A stretch of 64,000 bases of DNA from Bradyrhizobium archetypum (GTDB lineage: Bacteria; Pseudomonadota; Alphaproteobacteria; Rhizobiales; Xanthobacteraceae). This document shows positions 8,960-16,506 of this stretch, piece by piece (within the stretch, counting starts at the first letter, position 1; every line of letters starts with the position of its first letter). The position numbers and the translations under genes are program-made. Location: the NCBI RefSeq assembly GCF_013114835.1, contig NZ_JAAVLW010000002.1, positions 806,001 to 870,000 on the forward strand, in the 5' to 3' direction. The notes under the pieces were generated by a model, which saw nothing but the letters and a program-made list of their open reading frames with translations, ran no database searches and was not told where the DNA came from.

Positions 8960-10090
8960 TTACTCCAGCGTCGCCAAGAGTCCCGCCATCAACCGGCCGC
9001 GTTCGGCGAGGCTATCGACCTCAATATGCTCGTTCAGCGTATGGGCGTCGGCGCCGCGGACGCCGAGCCCGTCGAGCGTCGGGATGCCCATCGCGCCGGT
9101 AAAATTGCCGTCGGAGCCGCCGCCGGCGCTGCCATGGGATAAACTGAGGCCCATCTCTGCCGCAATCCCACGCGCCTTTTCATACAACGCCATGGTGCCG
9201 GCGTCGGGTTCCCAGACCGGGCGGGTCACGCCGCGCGTGACCGTGAAGGTCACGTCGTTGCTGGTGCCCGATAGCGCCAGCATCCGCTCGATGCCGCGGT
9301 CGAGATCGGCTTGGCGCTTGGCCATGCTCAGCGCCTCGCCGGTGCAGGTGGTGGCGACGCAATTGACCCATTGGCCGCCATGCACGATGCCGACCGAGAA
9401 CGTACAATCTTCGGTCGTCATGCCGTCGATCGCTATAATCTGGCGTGCCATTTCGCGGATCGCGGAGCGGCCGGAGGAGAGCGTCGCGCCGGCGTGGCTC
9501 GGCCGGCCGATCGCTTCCAGATTGAAGCGCGCGATCGCGTAGCGGCCGGTGACGACGCCGTTATTGGGGCGGCCGGGCTCCGGCACCAGCACATATTTGT
9601 TGCGCGCCGCTTCCGCCTCGATGATGTCGCGGGTTGATGGCGTGCCGACTTCCTCGTCGGGCGTGAACAGCACGGTGATCGGCAGCGGCGTCGTGAAAGC
9701 GGCGCGCGCCAGCTGCCGGATCGCTTCCAGCGAAAGGTAATTGCCGCCCTTCATGTCGAAGATGCCCGGGCCGAAGCATTTGTTGCCCTCGCGCCGCCAT
9801 TGCAGCTTCTCGATCGTGCCGACGGGATGCACGGTATCCATGTGGCCGGCGATCAGGATGCCGGGCTCGCCTTGCCGGGGGTGAGGGAAGCGGGCACGGA
9901 CGCAGCCGGCAAAACCCTGGCGGCCGGCGATGCGCTCGATGGTCGCACCCATGATTGCCATGTCGCGTGCGGCGAGGTCCAGCATGCGCTCAACCGCGCT
10001 CTTGTCCCAGGTCGGGCTTTCGCATTCCACCCAGCTACGCAGCCCCTGCAGCATGGCCTCGGAATCAAAGGGAAGATTGGCTGGGTTCAT
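8960..10090 (-). CDS. M20 family metallopeptidase (carboxypeptidase G2-like)
   Basis: 376 aa. Zinc ligands and catalytic residues are readable: His83 and Asp85 in GHMDTVHPVGT, Asp112 in DMKGG, Glu146-Glu147 in PDEEVG. M20A enzymes of this type remove C-terminal Glu or act on N-acyl amino acids. I chose the start at 10090 (MNPANLPFDSEAM) over the longer frame to 10270 because AAGAGAAA precedes it and the extension is unlike a protein. No signal peptide. It heads the minus-strand cluster and is divergent from the binding-protein gene. Confidence 0.92.
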   Translation of the reverse strand: MNPANLPFDSEAMLQGLRSWVECESPTWDKSAVERMLDLAARDMAIMGATIERIAGRQGFAGCVRARFPHPRQGEPGILIAGHMDTVHPVGTIEKLQWRREGNKCFGPGIFDMKGGNYLSLEAIRQLARAAFTTPLPITVLFTPDEEVGTPSTRDIIEAEAARNKYVLVPEPGRPNNGVVTGRYAIARFNLEAIGRPSHAGATLSSGRSAIREMARQIIAIDGMTTEDCTFSVGIVHGGQWVNCVATTCTGEALSMAKRQADLDRGIERMLALSGTSNDVTFTVTRGVTRPVWEPDAGTMALYEKARGIAAEMGLSLSHGSAGGGSDGNFTGAMGIPTLDGLGVRGADAHTLNEHIEVDSLAERGRLMAGLLATLE

Positions 10091-10367
10091 GGATTTCTCT
10101 TGAGGGTTCTTAGGTTGATTATCGAACAGCCGGCGTGGCCCGGTGTCGTTACGAGAATGATCTGCCGCGGATTTGTAAAGTGAAACATGAGCGCATGGCG
10201 GAGTCGGATCCGCAGGGTGTTGCGCTGTCAAAGCCGATTGACGCGCCGCGCGCTTGATGCAAGTCTTCAAATAGTCAGGATTTACAGCGTGTTAGTTCGC
10301 CCAAATAACGAACCGCATGCATAATGAATCAGCGGACTTTGACCAGTTTCACGTCAGGAGAGATCGA
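10091..10367. promoter_or_regulatory. Divergent intergenic region of the peptide/amide locus
   Basis: 277 bases between the M20 gene and the substrate-binding protein gene. It must hold outward promoters for both sides. A short inverted repeat GTTCG-n9-CGAAC at about 10294-10312 is a possible operator. I cannot assign a consensus -35/-10 with confidence. Confidence 0.4.
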
Positions 10368-11990
10368 ATGTTCCACATCATGCGTTGGAAACGTCCCACG
10401 ATAGTGTCGGCTTTGTCGGCGCTTGCGCTATCGGCGGCGCTGACGTCGCTAGCTCTTAGCTCGCAGGCGGTTGCCGCCGGAAAGAAGACCATCACCGCGG
10501 TGATGCATTCCGACCTTCGCGTCATCGATCCCGGTTTCACCACCGCCTACATCACCCGCGACCATGGCTACATGGTCTACGACACGCTGCTGGCGACCGA
10601 TTCCAATTTCAAGATCCAGCCGCAGATGGCGGATTGGAAAGTCAGCGATGACAAGCTGACCTATACCTTTACCCTGCGCGACGGCTTGAAGTGGCATGAC
10701 GGCCAGCCGGTGACGGCAGAGGACTGCGTCGCCTCGCTAAAGCGCTGGGGCCGCAACGACACGATGGGCCAGAAGCTGATGGACTTCACCGCCAGCATCG
10801 AGCCGATCGACGCCAAGAGCTTTGCGCTCAAGCTGAAGGAGCCCTACGGCCTGGTGCTGGAATCGATCGGCAAGCCGTCGTCCTACACCCCGTTCATGAT
10901 GCCGAAGCGGCTCGCCGAAACCCCCGCGGGCCAGCAGATCAAGGAGCAGGTCGGATCCGGTCCGTTCAAGTTCGTGCAGGCCGAATTCCAGCCGGGCGTC
11001 AAGGCGGTCTATGAAAAGAATCCGGACTATGTGCCGCGCAAGGAGCCGCCGAGCTGGACCGCGGGTGGCAAGGTGGTGAAGGTCGATCGTGTCGAATGGA
11101 TCACGATGCCGGACGCGCAGACCGCGGTGAACGCGCTGCAGTCGGGCGATATCGACTTCATGGAGAATCTGCCTTTCGACCTGCTGCCGGTGCTGGAGGC
11201 GAACAAGGACATCAAGATCGACGTCCTGAACAAGTTCGGCTTCCAGACGCTGGGTCGGATGAACTTCCTCTATCCGCCCTTCGATAATGTCAAGGTTCGC
11301 CGCGCGGCCTTCCTGGCCATGAAGCAGAAGGACGTGCTCGACGCGCTGGTCGGCAATGCCAAATATCAGAAGGTCTGCGGCGCGATCTTTGTCTGCGATA
11401 CGCCGCTGGAGACCGACGTCGGTGCCGAGACCCTGGTCAAGGGCAATGGCATGGCGGAGGCGAAGAAGCTGCTCGCCGAGTCCGGCTATGACGGCACGCC
11501 GATCGTGATCATGGCGCCCGGCGACGTGGTGACGCTGAAGGCGCAGCCGATCGTCGCGGCGCAGTTGCTCCGTGAAGCCGGCTTCAAGGTCGACGTGCAA
11601 GCCACCGACTGGCAGACGGTGGTGACCCGTCGCGCCAGTCAGAAGCCGCCGAAGGAAGGTGGCTGGAACATGTTCTTCACCAACTGGGTCGCCGCCGACG
11701 TCTCCAATCCCGTGGCCAACGCTTCAGTCGGCGGCCGCGGCAAGAACGGTGGCTGGTTCGGCTGGGCAGAAGACGCCAAGATCGAAGAGCTCCGCGACAA
11801 GTTCGCGCGCTCGGCCTCTGCGGACGAGCAGAAGAAGATCGCTGCCGAGATCCAGAAGCAGGCCTATGAACAGGTGATCTACATCCCGCTCGGCCAGTAC
11901 CTGATCCCGAGCGGCTGGCGCAAATCGCTCACCGGCGTCGTCGACGGCCCGGCAACGCCGGTGTTCTGGAACATCGACAAGAGCGAGTAG
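10368..11990 (+). CDS. Peptide ABC transporter substrate-binding protein (SBP_bac_5)
   Basis: 540 aa, family-5 extracytoplasmic binding protein. A signal peptide covers roughly residues 1-38 (hydrophobic SALSALALSAALTSLALSS, cleavage after AVAA). Family features include the HSDLRVIDPGFTTAYI opening and LTYTFTLRDGLKWHDGQPVTAEDC. Start chosen at 10368, preceded by CAGGAGAG; an in-frame ATG at 10317 lacks an RBS. It is the periplasmic receptor for the transporter encoded on the opposite strand; the ligand is probably a peptide or peptide-like amide. A terminator follows. Confidence 0.95.
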   Translation: MFHIMRWKRPTIVSALSALALSAALTSLALSSQAVAAGKKTITAVMHSDLRVIDPGFTTAYITRDHGYMVYDTLLATDSNFKIQPQMADWKVSDDKLTYTFTLRDGLKWHDGQPVTAEDCVASLKRWGRNDTMGQKLMDFTASIEPIDAKSFALKLKEPYGLVLESIGKPSSYTPFMMPKRLAETPAGQQIKEQVGSGPFKFVQAEFQPGVKAVYEKNPDYVPRKEPPSWTAGGKVVKVDRVEWITMPDAQTAVNALQSGDIDFMENLPFDLLPVLEANKDIKIDVLNKFGFQTLGRMNFLYPPFDNVKVRRAAFLAMKQKDVLDALVGNAKYQKVCGAIFVCDTPLETDVGAETLVKGNGMAEAKKLLAESGYDGTPIVIMAPGDVVTLKAQPIVAAQLLREAGFKVDVQATDWQTVVTRRASQKPPKEGGWNMFFTNWVAADVSNPVANASVGGRGKNGGWFGWAEDAKIEELRDKFARSASADEQKKIAAEIQKQAYEQVIYIPLGQYLIPSGWRKSLTGVVDGPATPVFWNIDKSE

Positions 11991-12013
11991 AGCGCGGTTC
12001 AGGCAACAAAAAG

Positions 12014-12050
12014 GCGCGACGGAGGTTTGTCTCTCCGTCGCGCTTTTGTT
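12014..12050 (+). terminator. Intrinsic terminator after the binding-protein gene
   Basis: 11-bp perfect stem GCGCGACGGAG/CTCCGTCGCGC with an 8-base loop, followed by TTTTG, starting 24 bases after the stop. A-residues before the stem let it work in both directions. Confidence 0.85.
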
Positions 12051-12077
12051 TCCATCGTCAGCAGTGGCTGTCGGCGT

Positions 12078-12224
12078 TTAGCAGTGGCTGTCGCGCTCCA
12101 GTTCCGGCCCTTCGTTCAGCAGCGGCGGCTGGATCTGTGGCGGCTGCGATTGCTCTGAGTGTTCATTTCGGGTTGGTTCGCGCCCGTTTGCGGCAGGCTT
12201 GTCCAAGGCTTCTTCACTGGCCAT
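12078..12224 (-). CDS. Small hydrophilic protein, 48 aa, unknown
   Basis: Starts MASEEALDKPAANGREP and ends LERDSHC. Rich in Pro, Gln and Glu (SQPPQIQPPLL), with no membrane segment, so probably disordered. Preceded by a GGAG RBS 8 bases before the ATG. I do not recognise the family. The last codons lie in a short duplication (the 14-base AGCAGTGGCTGTCG occurs twice, at about 12060 and 12080). Confidence 0.55.
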   Translation of the reverse strand: MASEEALDKPAANGREPTRNEHSEQSQPPQIQPPLLNEGPELERDSHC

Positions 12225-12275
12225 CAGTCATACTCCATTTTGTGCATGACAACATTTTCGAGCGGAATGCGTTCC

Positions 12276-12635
12276 TCACGCCGGATGCGTTGCGAGATGT
12301 TCTAACAGTAATTCGCACACCCGCTCCGGCACCTGATCCGCTGCAAAATGGCCGACGCCGCGCAATACTTCGAAGCGATAGGGCGCGGCGATGAAATCGA
12401 CGGTGCCTTCGGCGGCGGTACGGCCGACGGTATCGTCGGCATCGCCCCAGACACCAAGCGCCGTGGGCTGCGCGCGCCAGCAATGCATCGATTCCGCGAA
12501 ACCGTGCAGCAACAACACCAGCGGCGCTCCCGGCGGGCCGGCGGTGATGGCATCAAAGACGAGATGCGGTGGAATCGCGACTTGTTCGCTGGCGGGCATG
12601 CGGCGATCCTGAACGGGGCAATCGGGCCGATCCAT
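12276..12635 (-). pseudogene. Alpha/beta hydrolase with large internal deletion
   Basis: An open frame of about 119 codons joins the N-terminal strand of an alpha/beta hydrolase (LVLLLHGFAESMHCWRAQ, oxyanion HG) directly to the C-terminal part (LGVWGDADDTV, then VGHFAADQVPERVCELLLEHL with the catalytic His). The roughly 150-residue middle, including the nucleophile elbow GxSxG, is absent. Family members are about 270-300 aa. The fusion is in frame, so a short protein may be made but cannot be a working hydrolase. Start could be 12635 (MDRPD) or 12599 (MPASEQ). Confidence 0.75.
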
Positions 12636-12728
12636 GGTGAAGCTATTTCGGCGCGACGAGCGGAATTGTGCAACCCGGGAAAAGTGCTTATTGGAAGCCC
12701 GTACCTGAGGCCCCGAGGGAACGGACGT

Positions 12729-13463
12729 TTGCATTATCTGAGGTCTATATTATTCGATGCCGCCGTCGTGATCCTGACGGTCGTCGTTTCGTTGTCGGTG
12801 CCGTTCATGGCGCTGTTCAATGCCAGCAGCGCGACGGTGCGTGCGGTCTCTCAGATATGGGCCAACGGCATCATGTTTCTGATGAAGTACGTGATCGGGC
12901 TGGACTATCGCGTCGAGGGGCGTGAGCATGTTCCCGACGGCCCTTGCATCATTGCGTGCAATCATCAATCGCTGTGGGAGACCGCGGCGCTGTGCGCGAT
13001 TTTCCCCGATGCCAGTATCGTCGCCAAGAAGGAGCTGAGGAAGCTGCCGTTGGTCGGGTGGTTTCTTGAGCGCTATCCGATGATCCTGGTCGATCGCTCG
13101 GCGGGCCGCCATGCGCTGCGCCAGATGGTCGACGAAGCAAGGCGCGCGATCGGGGAGAGGCGCAAGGTGCTGCTGTTTCCGCAAGGCACGCGGCAGGCGA
13201 TCGATGAGCCCGTGACGTTCCAGTCGGCCGGCATCTCCGCGCTCTACACCAATCTCGAAACCCCTGTGGTGCCGGCAGCATGTAATTCTGGCCTGTTCTG
13301 GGGCAAGAAGACCCTGATCATGCATTCAGGTACTGTCACGCTTTCGTTCCTGCCGCCAATCGCGCCGGGCCTGCCGCGCAAGGAATTTCAGGAAAAGATG
13401 GAGCGCATGATTGCGGAGGAGGCGAGCCGGCTGCTCACGGTCAGCCAAGCAAAGGTGCGCTAG
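12729..13463 (+). CDS. plsC: 1-acyl-sn-glycerol-3-phosphate acyltransferase
   Basis: 244 aa membrane-bound acyltransferase that makes phosphatidic acid from lysophosphatidic acid. It has an N-terminal membrane segment (residues ~8-28), the catalytic block NHQSLWE near residue 78 (H-x4-acidic) and the substrate-binding FPQGTRQ near 155. Start is TTG at 12729, preceded by GAGGGA 7 bases upstream; the longer in-frame extension overlaps the hydrolase pseudogene on the other strand and has non-coding character. Convergent with the TMEM175-like gene, overlapping by 4 bases. Confidence 0.9.
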   Translation: MHYLRSILFDAAVVILTVVVSLSVPFMALFNASSATVRAVSQIWANGIMFLMKYVIGLDYRVEGREHVPDGPCIIACNHQSLWETAALCAIFPDASIVAKKELRKLPLVGWFLERYPMILVDRSAGRHALRQMVDEARRAIGERRKVLLFPQGTRQAIDEPVTFQSAGISALYTNLETPVVPAACNSGLFWGKKTLIMHSGTVTLSFLPPIAPGLPRKEFQEKMERMIAEEASRLLTVSQAKVR

Positions 13464-14074
13464 CCGGAGCGACGCGCGGCGAGCCAGCCGGCAAAGGGCG
13501 CGAGAAAGGCCAGGCACCAGACAAACTGCGCAATTTGCGGCGCGGCGAACGCCGCAAAGATACCGAGCGCAAACACGAAAACGGGAAACAGCGCCGGCGC
13601 CAACAATTGTGGATGGTGGCGGCCGCGTAGCGCCAGAACCCACAGCACCGCGTTCAGCGTTGCAATCACCAGCAGGTGAAAGCCGTAGATCACCGCGACC
13701 ACGTCGTCGAGCCGGTACGCGCCATAGAGACCGTTGGTCACAGGCAGGAGGATGATCGAGAGCAGAAAGAACAGGTTGAGAAACACCACGCCGCGTCCGG
13801 CTTCCGGCGCCACCGCCAACCGCCGGTGATGGCTGAACCAGAACAGCCCGGCGACGACGAAGCTGATGGTCAGTGCGATCACCGGCTGAGCATAGACCCG
13901 AACCACATCGTGCCAGTCGGGCGCACCGGCAAAGCTGCTGGCTTTCGGCAGATCATAGGCGAGCAGCGTCATCGCAACGCCGAAGATGGTGTTGCTCAGC
14001 ATCTCCAGCCGACGCATCTCGAAAAGGCCGATCTGCGGCAAATGCACCCCGGGTACGGACGGTTCAGCGACCAA
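13460..14074 (-). CDS. TMEM175/DUF1211-family membrane protein
   Basis: 204 aa with six hydrophobic helices. TM1 (RRLEMLSNTIFGVAMTLLAYDL) aligns with the TMEM175 selectivity-filter helix, but the family FSD motif is LSN here. TMEM175 proteins are potassium-permeable channels; whether this variant conducts K+ cannot be inferred. Lies 34 bases after the MAPEG gene on the same strand and may belong to that operon. The start may be 14074 or an internal Met near MRRLEM. Confidence 0.75.
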   Translation of the reverse strand: MVAEPSVPGVHLPQIGLFEMRRLEMLSNTIFGVAMTLLAYDLPKASSFAGAPDWHDVVRVYAQPVIALTISFVVAGLFWFSHHRRLAVAPEAGRGVVFLNLFFLLSIILLPVTNGLYGAYRLDDVVAVIYGFHLLVIATLNAVLWVLALRGRHHPQLLAPALFPVFVFALGIFAAFAAPQIAQFVWCLAFLAPFAGWLAARRSG

Positions 14075-14108
14075 GCGAACGTCTGGTCGCAGCCACTATG
14101 GCGTTCAT

Positions 14109-14507
14109 CTAGGTCGTCGCTGCAAGGTAGACAATGCGGCCGAGCGCGCCAAGCAGCAGCGCAAATGCGGCAAGGGCCTGGATAAAGAAGCCTGGAGAGC
14201 GGCTCTTTGCGGCACTTCGATAGCCAATGAAATACACAATCCGGCCGACGATCCAAACTGTTCCCAGAATGGTCGCTCCCAGCGGGCTCCAGTACAGCGC
14301 GAAAAGCCACAGGGACGGAAGGAATATCGGCATCCATTCGAGCGTGTTGAGGTGCGCGCGAATGGTGCGCTCGAGCAGTGGATCGCCGGTCATGGCAGGC
14401 GCGAATATGCCAACCTTGACCCGTGTGCGGGCGACTTGTGCCGCCATTCCGAAGCAAAGCAGCGCTGTCAATAGTGTGACGATCGCAACATGGAAATAGG
14501 AATGCAT
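14109..14507 (-). CDS. MAPEG family membrane protein
   Basis: 132 aa, four membrane helices. Family signature ERTIRAHLNTLEWMPIFLPSLWL and IVGRIVYFIGYRS, as in microsomal glutathione S-transferase-like proteins. Possible glutathione transferase or peroxidase role at the membrane, not provable here. Downstream of the ArsR and SRPBCC genes (18-base gap). Confidence 0.88.
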   Translation of the reverse strand: MHSYFHVAIVTLLTALLCFGMAAQVARTRVKVGIFAPAMTGDPLLERTIRAHLNTLEWMPIFLPSLWLFALYWSPLGATILGTVWIVGRIVYFIGYRSAAKSRSPGFFIQALAAFALLLGALGRIVYLAATT

Positions 14508-14525
14508 TTTGGGTCCCCAGCGTTT

Positions 14526-15003
14526 TCAATGGCCCGATTTGGTGGCGGCTGCATAGCGACCAAGAATGCCGGCCCAGCCATGCTCCGATTCAAACCGATC
14601 CCGGATACTTTCTGCTTTCTCTCCTATATTCTCGAGCAGTCTATGTTCCAGCTCTATCCTCGTGCCGCCGTTCTCTGTTGGCACGAACTTCACCTCCACC
14701 TCGGTCAGCAACAAGGAATCAAATTGCCAGTCAGCTCCGATACGCCACGCCAGCACAAGCCGTGAGGGGCGGCTCCCAGCCCAGCACGTCGTCCCACAAA
14801 CATTCGCTGCCGTCTTCTCCCACCTCGTACCAGCATCCGCCCGTCCTTGGTTCGATCACGGCCGATTTGAGGGGTGCTTTGCCGATCTTGTGCGACGCTG
14901 GCCACCATAGGCCGATATCCGACGTAAACACCTTGAATGGTTGGTGCGGAGGAACAGTGACGGTCACCGAACGGCAAACAGGCGGAGGCTTTATCTTCGG
15001 CAT
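14526..15003 (-). pseudogene. SRPBCC (AHSA1-like) protein, frameshifted
   Basis: The reading frame from 15003 (RBS AGGAG) encodes a START/AHSA1-like N-terminal half (VTVTVPPHQPFKVFTSDIGLWW ... LWDDVLGWEPP), then runs into a stop. The C-terminal half (LAWRIGADWQFDSLLLTEVEVKFVP ... GWAGILGRYAAATKSG) continues in another frame. Removing one base from the four-G run at about 14766-14769 restores WEPPSRLVLAW, the normal family sequence. So this is a one-base insertion in a homopolymer: a recent mutation or a sequencing error. ArsR-SRPBCC gene pairs are common. Confidence 0.85.
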
Positions 15004-15015
15004 CACTCTTGCTCC

Positions 15016-15318
15016 TTAATCGTCGATTTCGATCTTGAGGGCGTCCAGTGCATCCCGCCACTGGCGATCAAGCCACGCCCGCATTTGGCCCAGCCCTGCC
15101 GGGTCAACGCGATAGATGTTGCGCGCTCCAGCCGCTTCTGCGCGAACCAACTTCGCCGATTTGAGAATCTTGAGGTGTTGCGAGACCGCGGACTGGCTGA
15201 CGGGCAGCGCCCGCGTTAGGTCGGCAACGGATTGCGGGCGTTTGGCAACAAGCTCAAAGATCTGACGCCGTGTTGGATCGGCAAGCGCGGTGATAGCTCT
15301 CTGATTGTTATTAGCCAT
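15016..15318 (-). CDS. ArsR/SmtB-family winged-helix regulator
   Basis: 100 aa. ALADPTRRQIFELVAKRPQSVADL followed by the recognition helix VSQSAVSQHLKILKSAKLVRAEA. No clear metal-binding CxC motif, so it fits the ArsR group paired with SRPBCC proteins rather than a metal sensor. First gene of a probable operon with the SRPBCC and MAPEG genes; probably autoregulated. Confidence 0.9.
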   Translation of the reverse strand: MANNNQRAITALADPTRRQIFELVAKRPQSVADLTRALPVSQSAVSQHLKILKSAKLVRAEAAGARNIYRVDPAGLGQMRAWLDRQWRDALDALKIEIDD

Positions 15319-15559
15319 GACTAATCATTAGTGAACACTTATGGCATGTAAACCGTGATGTGCGTGCTGCCTTTTTGGTACATCGAGTGCGTCGGATGGG
15401 ATTGAACTGGCCGACAATGGCGGGTTTCGTTGTTGCGTCCGGGATGGACAGGCAAGCGGCCACCAACGTCTGTCAATTTGCGAAACGCGATGACCCGTTG
15501 CTTGCCCAGCCGTAGCTCGCGGCCTCAGGCTCGCCTCCGCCCTGGGGACTTCGGCGCGG

Positions 15560-15584
15560 CAGCCTTCACGCGCTTCGCGAAGGC
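15560..15584 (-). other. Hairpin downstream of tRNA-Leu
   Basis: Arms AGCCTTC/GAAGGCT just 3' of the tRNA CCA on the minus strand. No T-run follows, so it is more likely a processing stem or weak terminator. Confidence 0.4.
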
Positions 15585-15671
15585 TGGTGCGGGCGGTGGG
15601 ACTCGAACCCACACGACGTTGCCATCGAGGGATTTTAAGTCCCTTGCGTCTACCAGTTCCGCCACGTCCGC
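15585..15671 (-). tRNA. tRNA-Leu (UAA)
   Basis: 87 nt including encoded CCA. Anticodon stem AGGGA/TCCCT with loop CTTAAAA gives anticodon UAA; long variable arm CGATG-GCAA-CGTCG as expected for Leu; T-arm GTGGG-TTCGAGT-CCCAC. The acceptor stem GCGGACG/CGCCCGC contains an A5-C68 mismatch. Confidence 0.97.
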
Positions 15672-15860
15672 TTAGTCTCAGAAGATCAGATACTTAGCGC
15701 GTTTTCCGGAGAAGTGGAATTGGCGATGATCTCCGGCCGAAACGCTCCCCACCTTTAAGTGAGCGCGGGTTCAGAAGCAAAGCCTCAATGCGGACACTTG
15801 GGGTGTTTACCTGCGGCGGGCTTTAGGCAATCTCAAGATTATCCACTTAACGAAGGTCCG

Positions 15861-16286
15861 ATGCCCAACTCGCTGTCCCATCGACGGTTATTTTCGCGGA
15901 GCCTTGCCGCGCTGACGCTGGTTGCGCTTGGGGCGGGCCTGTCCGGCTGCGCCGGGATGAGCGACACGATCGCGCCCGCCTTCGCCGATCCCGCCAAATA
16001 CGACCTCTACGATTGCAAGCAGCTTGAAACAGAGCGCAAGACGCTCGCCGGCCGTACGGCGGAATTGCAGGGATTGATGACGAAGGCCGAGACCGGCGTC
16101 GCCGGCCCCGTGGTGGCGGAACTCGCCTACCGCAACGAATACATTGCATTGCGAGGGCAATCGAAGCTGGCCGATGAAGCCTGGCAGAAGAACAGGTGCG
16201 TGGAATCGAAGCCGGAGGCGCCACCGACCGCTGCGGCTCCGGCCGGCAAGGCCGGCCGCGCGAAGGCGAAGCGGGCGGCGAATTAG
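15861..16286 (+). CDS. Putative outer-membrane lipoprotein, unknown function
   Basis: 141 aa. Signal peptide with lipobox LSGC near residue 28, so lipid-modified. Mature part has a Cys-containing helix-rich segment (YDLYDCKQLETERKTLAGRTAELQ) and a C-terminal Ala/Pro/Lys-rich tail (KAGRAKAKRAAN). The start at 15861 follows CGAAGG; a longer frame upstream to 15759 is not protein-like. Stands alone downstream of tRNA-Leu. Confidence 0.75.
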   Translation: MPNSLSHRRLFSRSLAALTLVALGAGLSGCAGMSDTIAPAFADPAKYDLYDCKQLETERKTLAGRTAELQGLMTKAETGVAGPVVAELAYRNEYIALRGQSKLADEAWQKNRCVESKPEAPPTAAAPAGKAGRAKAKRAAN

Positions 16287-16408
16287 AGTTCAACGAGATT
16301 AGGTTCAGTCGATCGCCTGCTACGCCGGCCCTTGACGGCTACTTTGCATGGGGTTGTTTTGATATTTTGTTTGGGCTCAATGCAGCAGCGGGCCGAACCT
16401 GATCTCAT

Positions 16409-16456
16409 CATGCTCCAGAGCATGATCCGGAAAAGTGTGAAGCGGTTTTCCGAAAC
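16409..16456. repeat. REP-like element with AGCATGATCCGGAAAAGTG core
   Basis: Palindrome CATGCTC-CA-GAGCATG followed by CGGAAAA ... TTTTCCG, a widespread alphaproteobacterial intergenic repeat. A degenerate partial copy of the TTTTCCGGAGAAGTGG part is at about 15695-15720. Confidence 0.7.
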
Positions 16457-16506
16457 ATGCTAAAATACTAAAATAATAGGGTGTCGCGGGGTTACAAAAT
16501 TCCGGC

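Noticed and set aside
12348..12728. Upstream part of the plsC frame
   Set aside because: Antisense to the hydrolase remnant and lacking a start signal; the TTG at 12729 with RBS is preferred.
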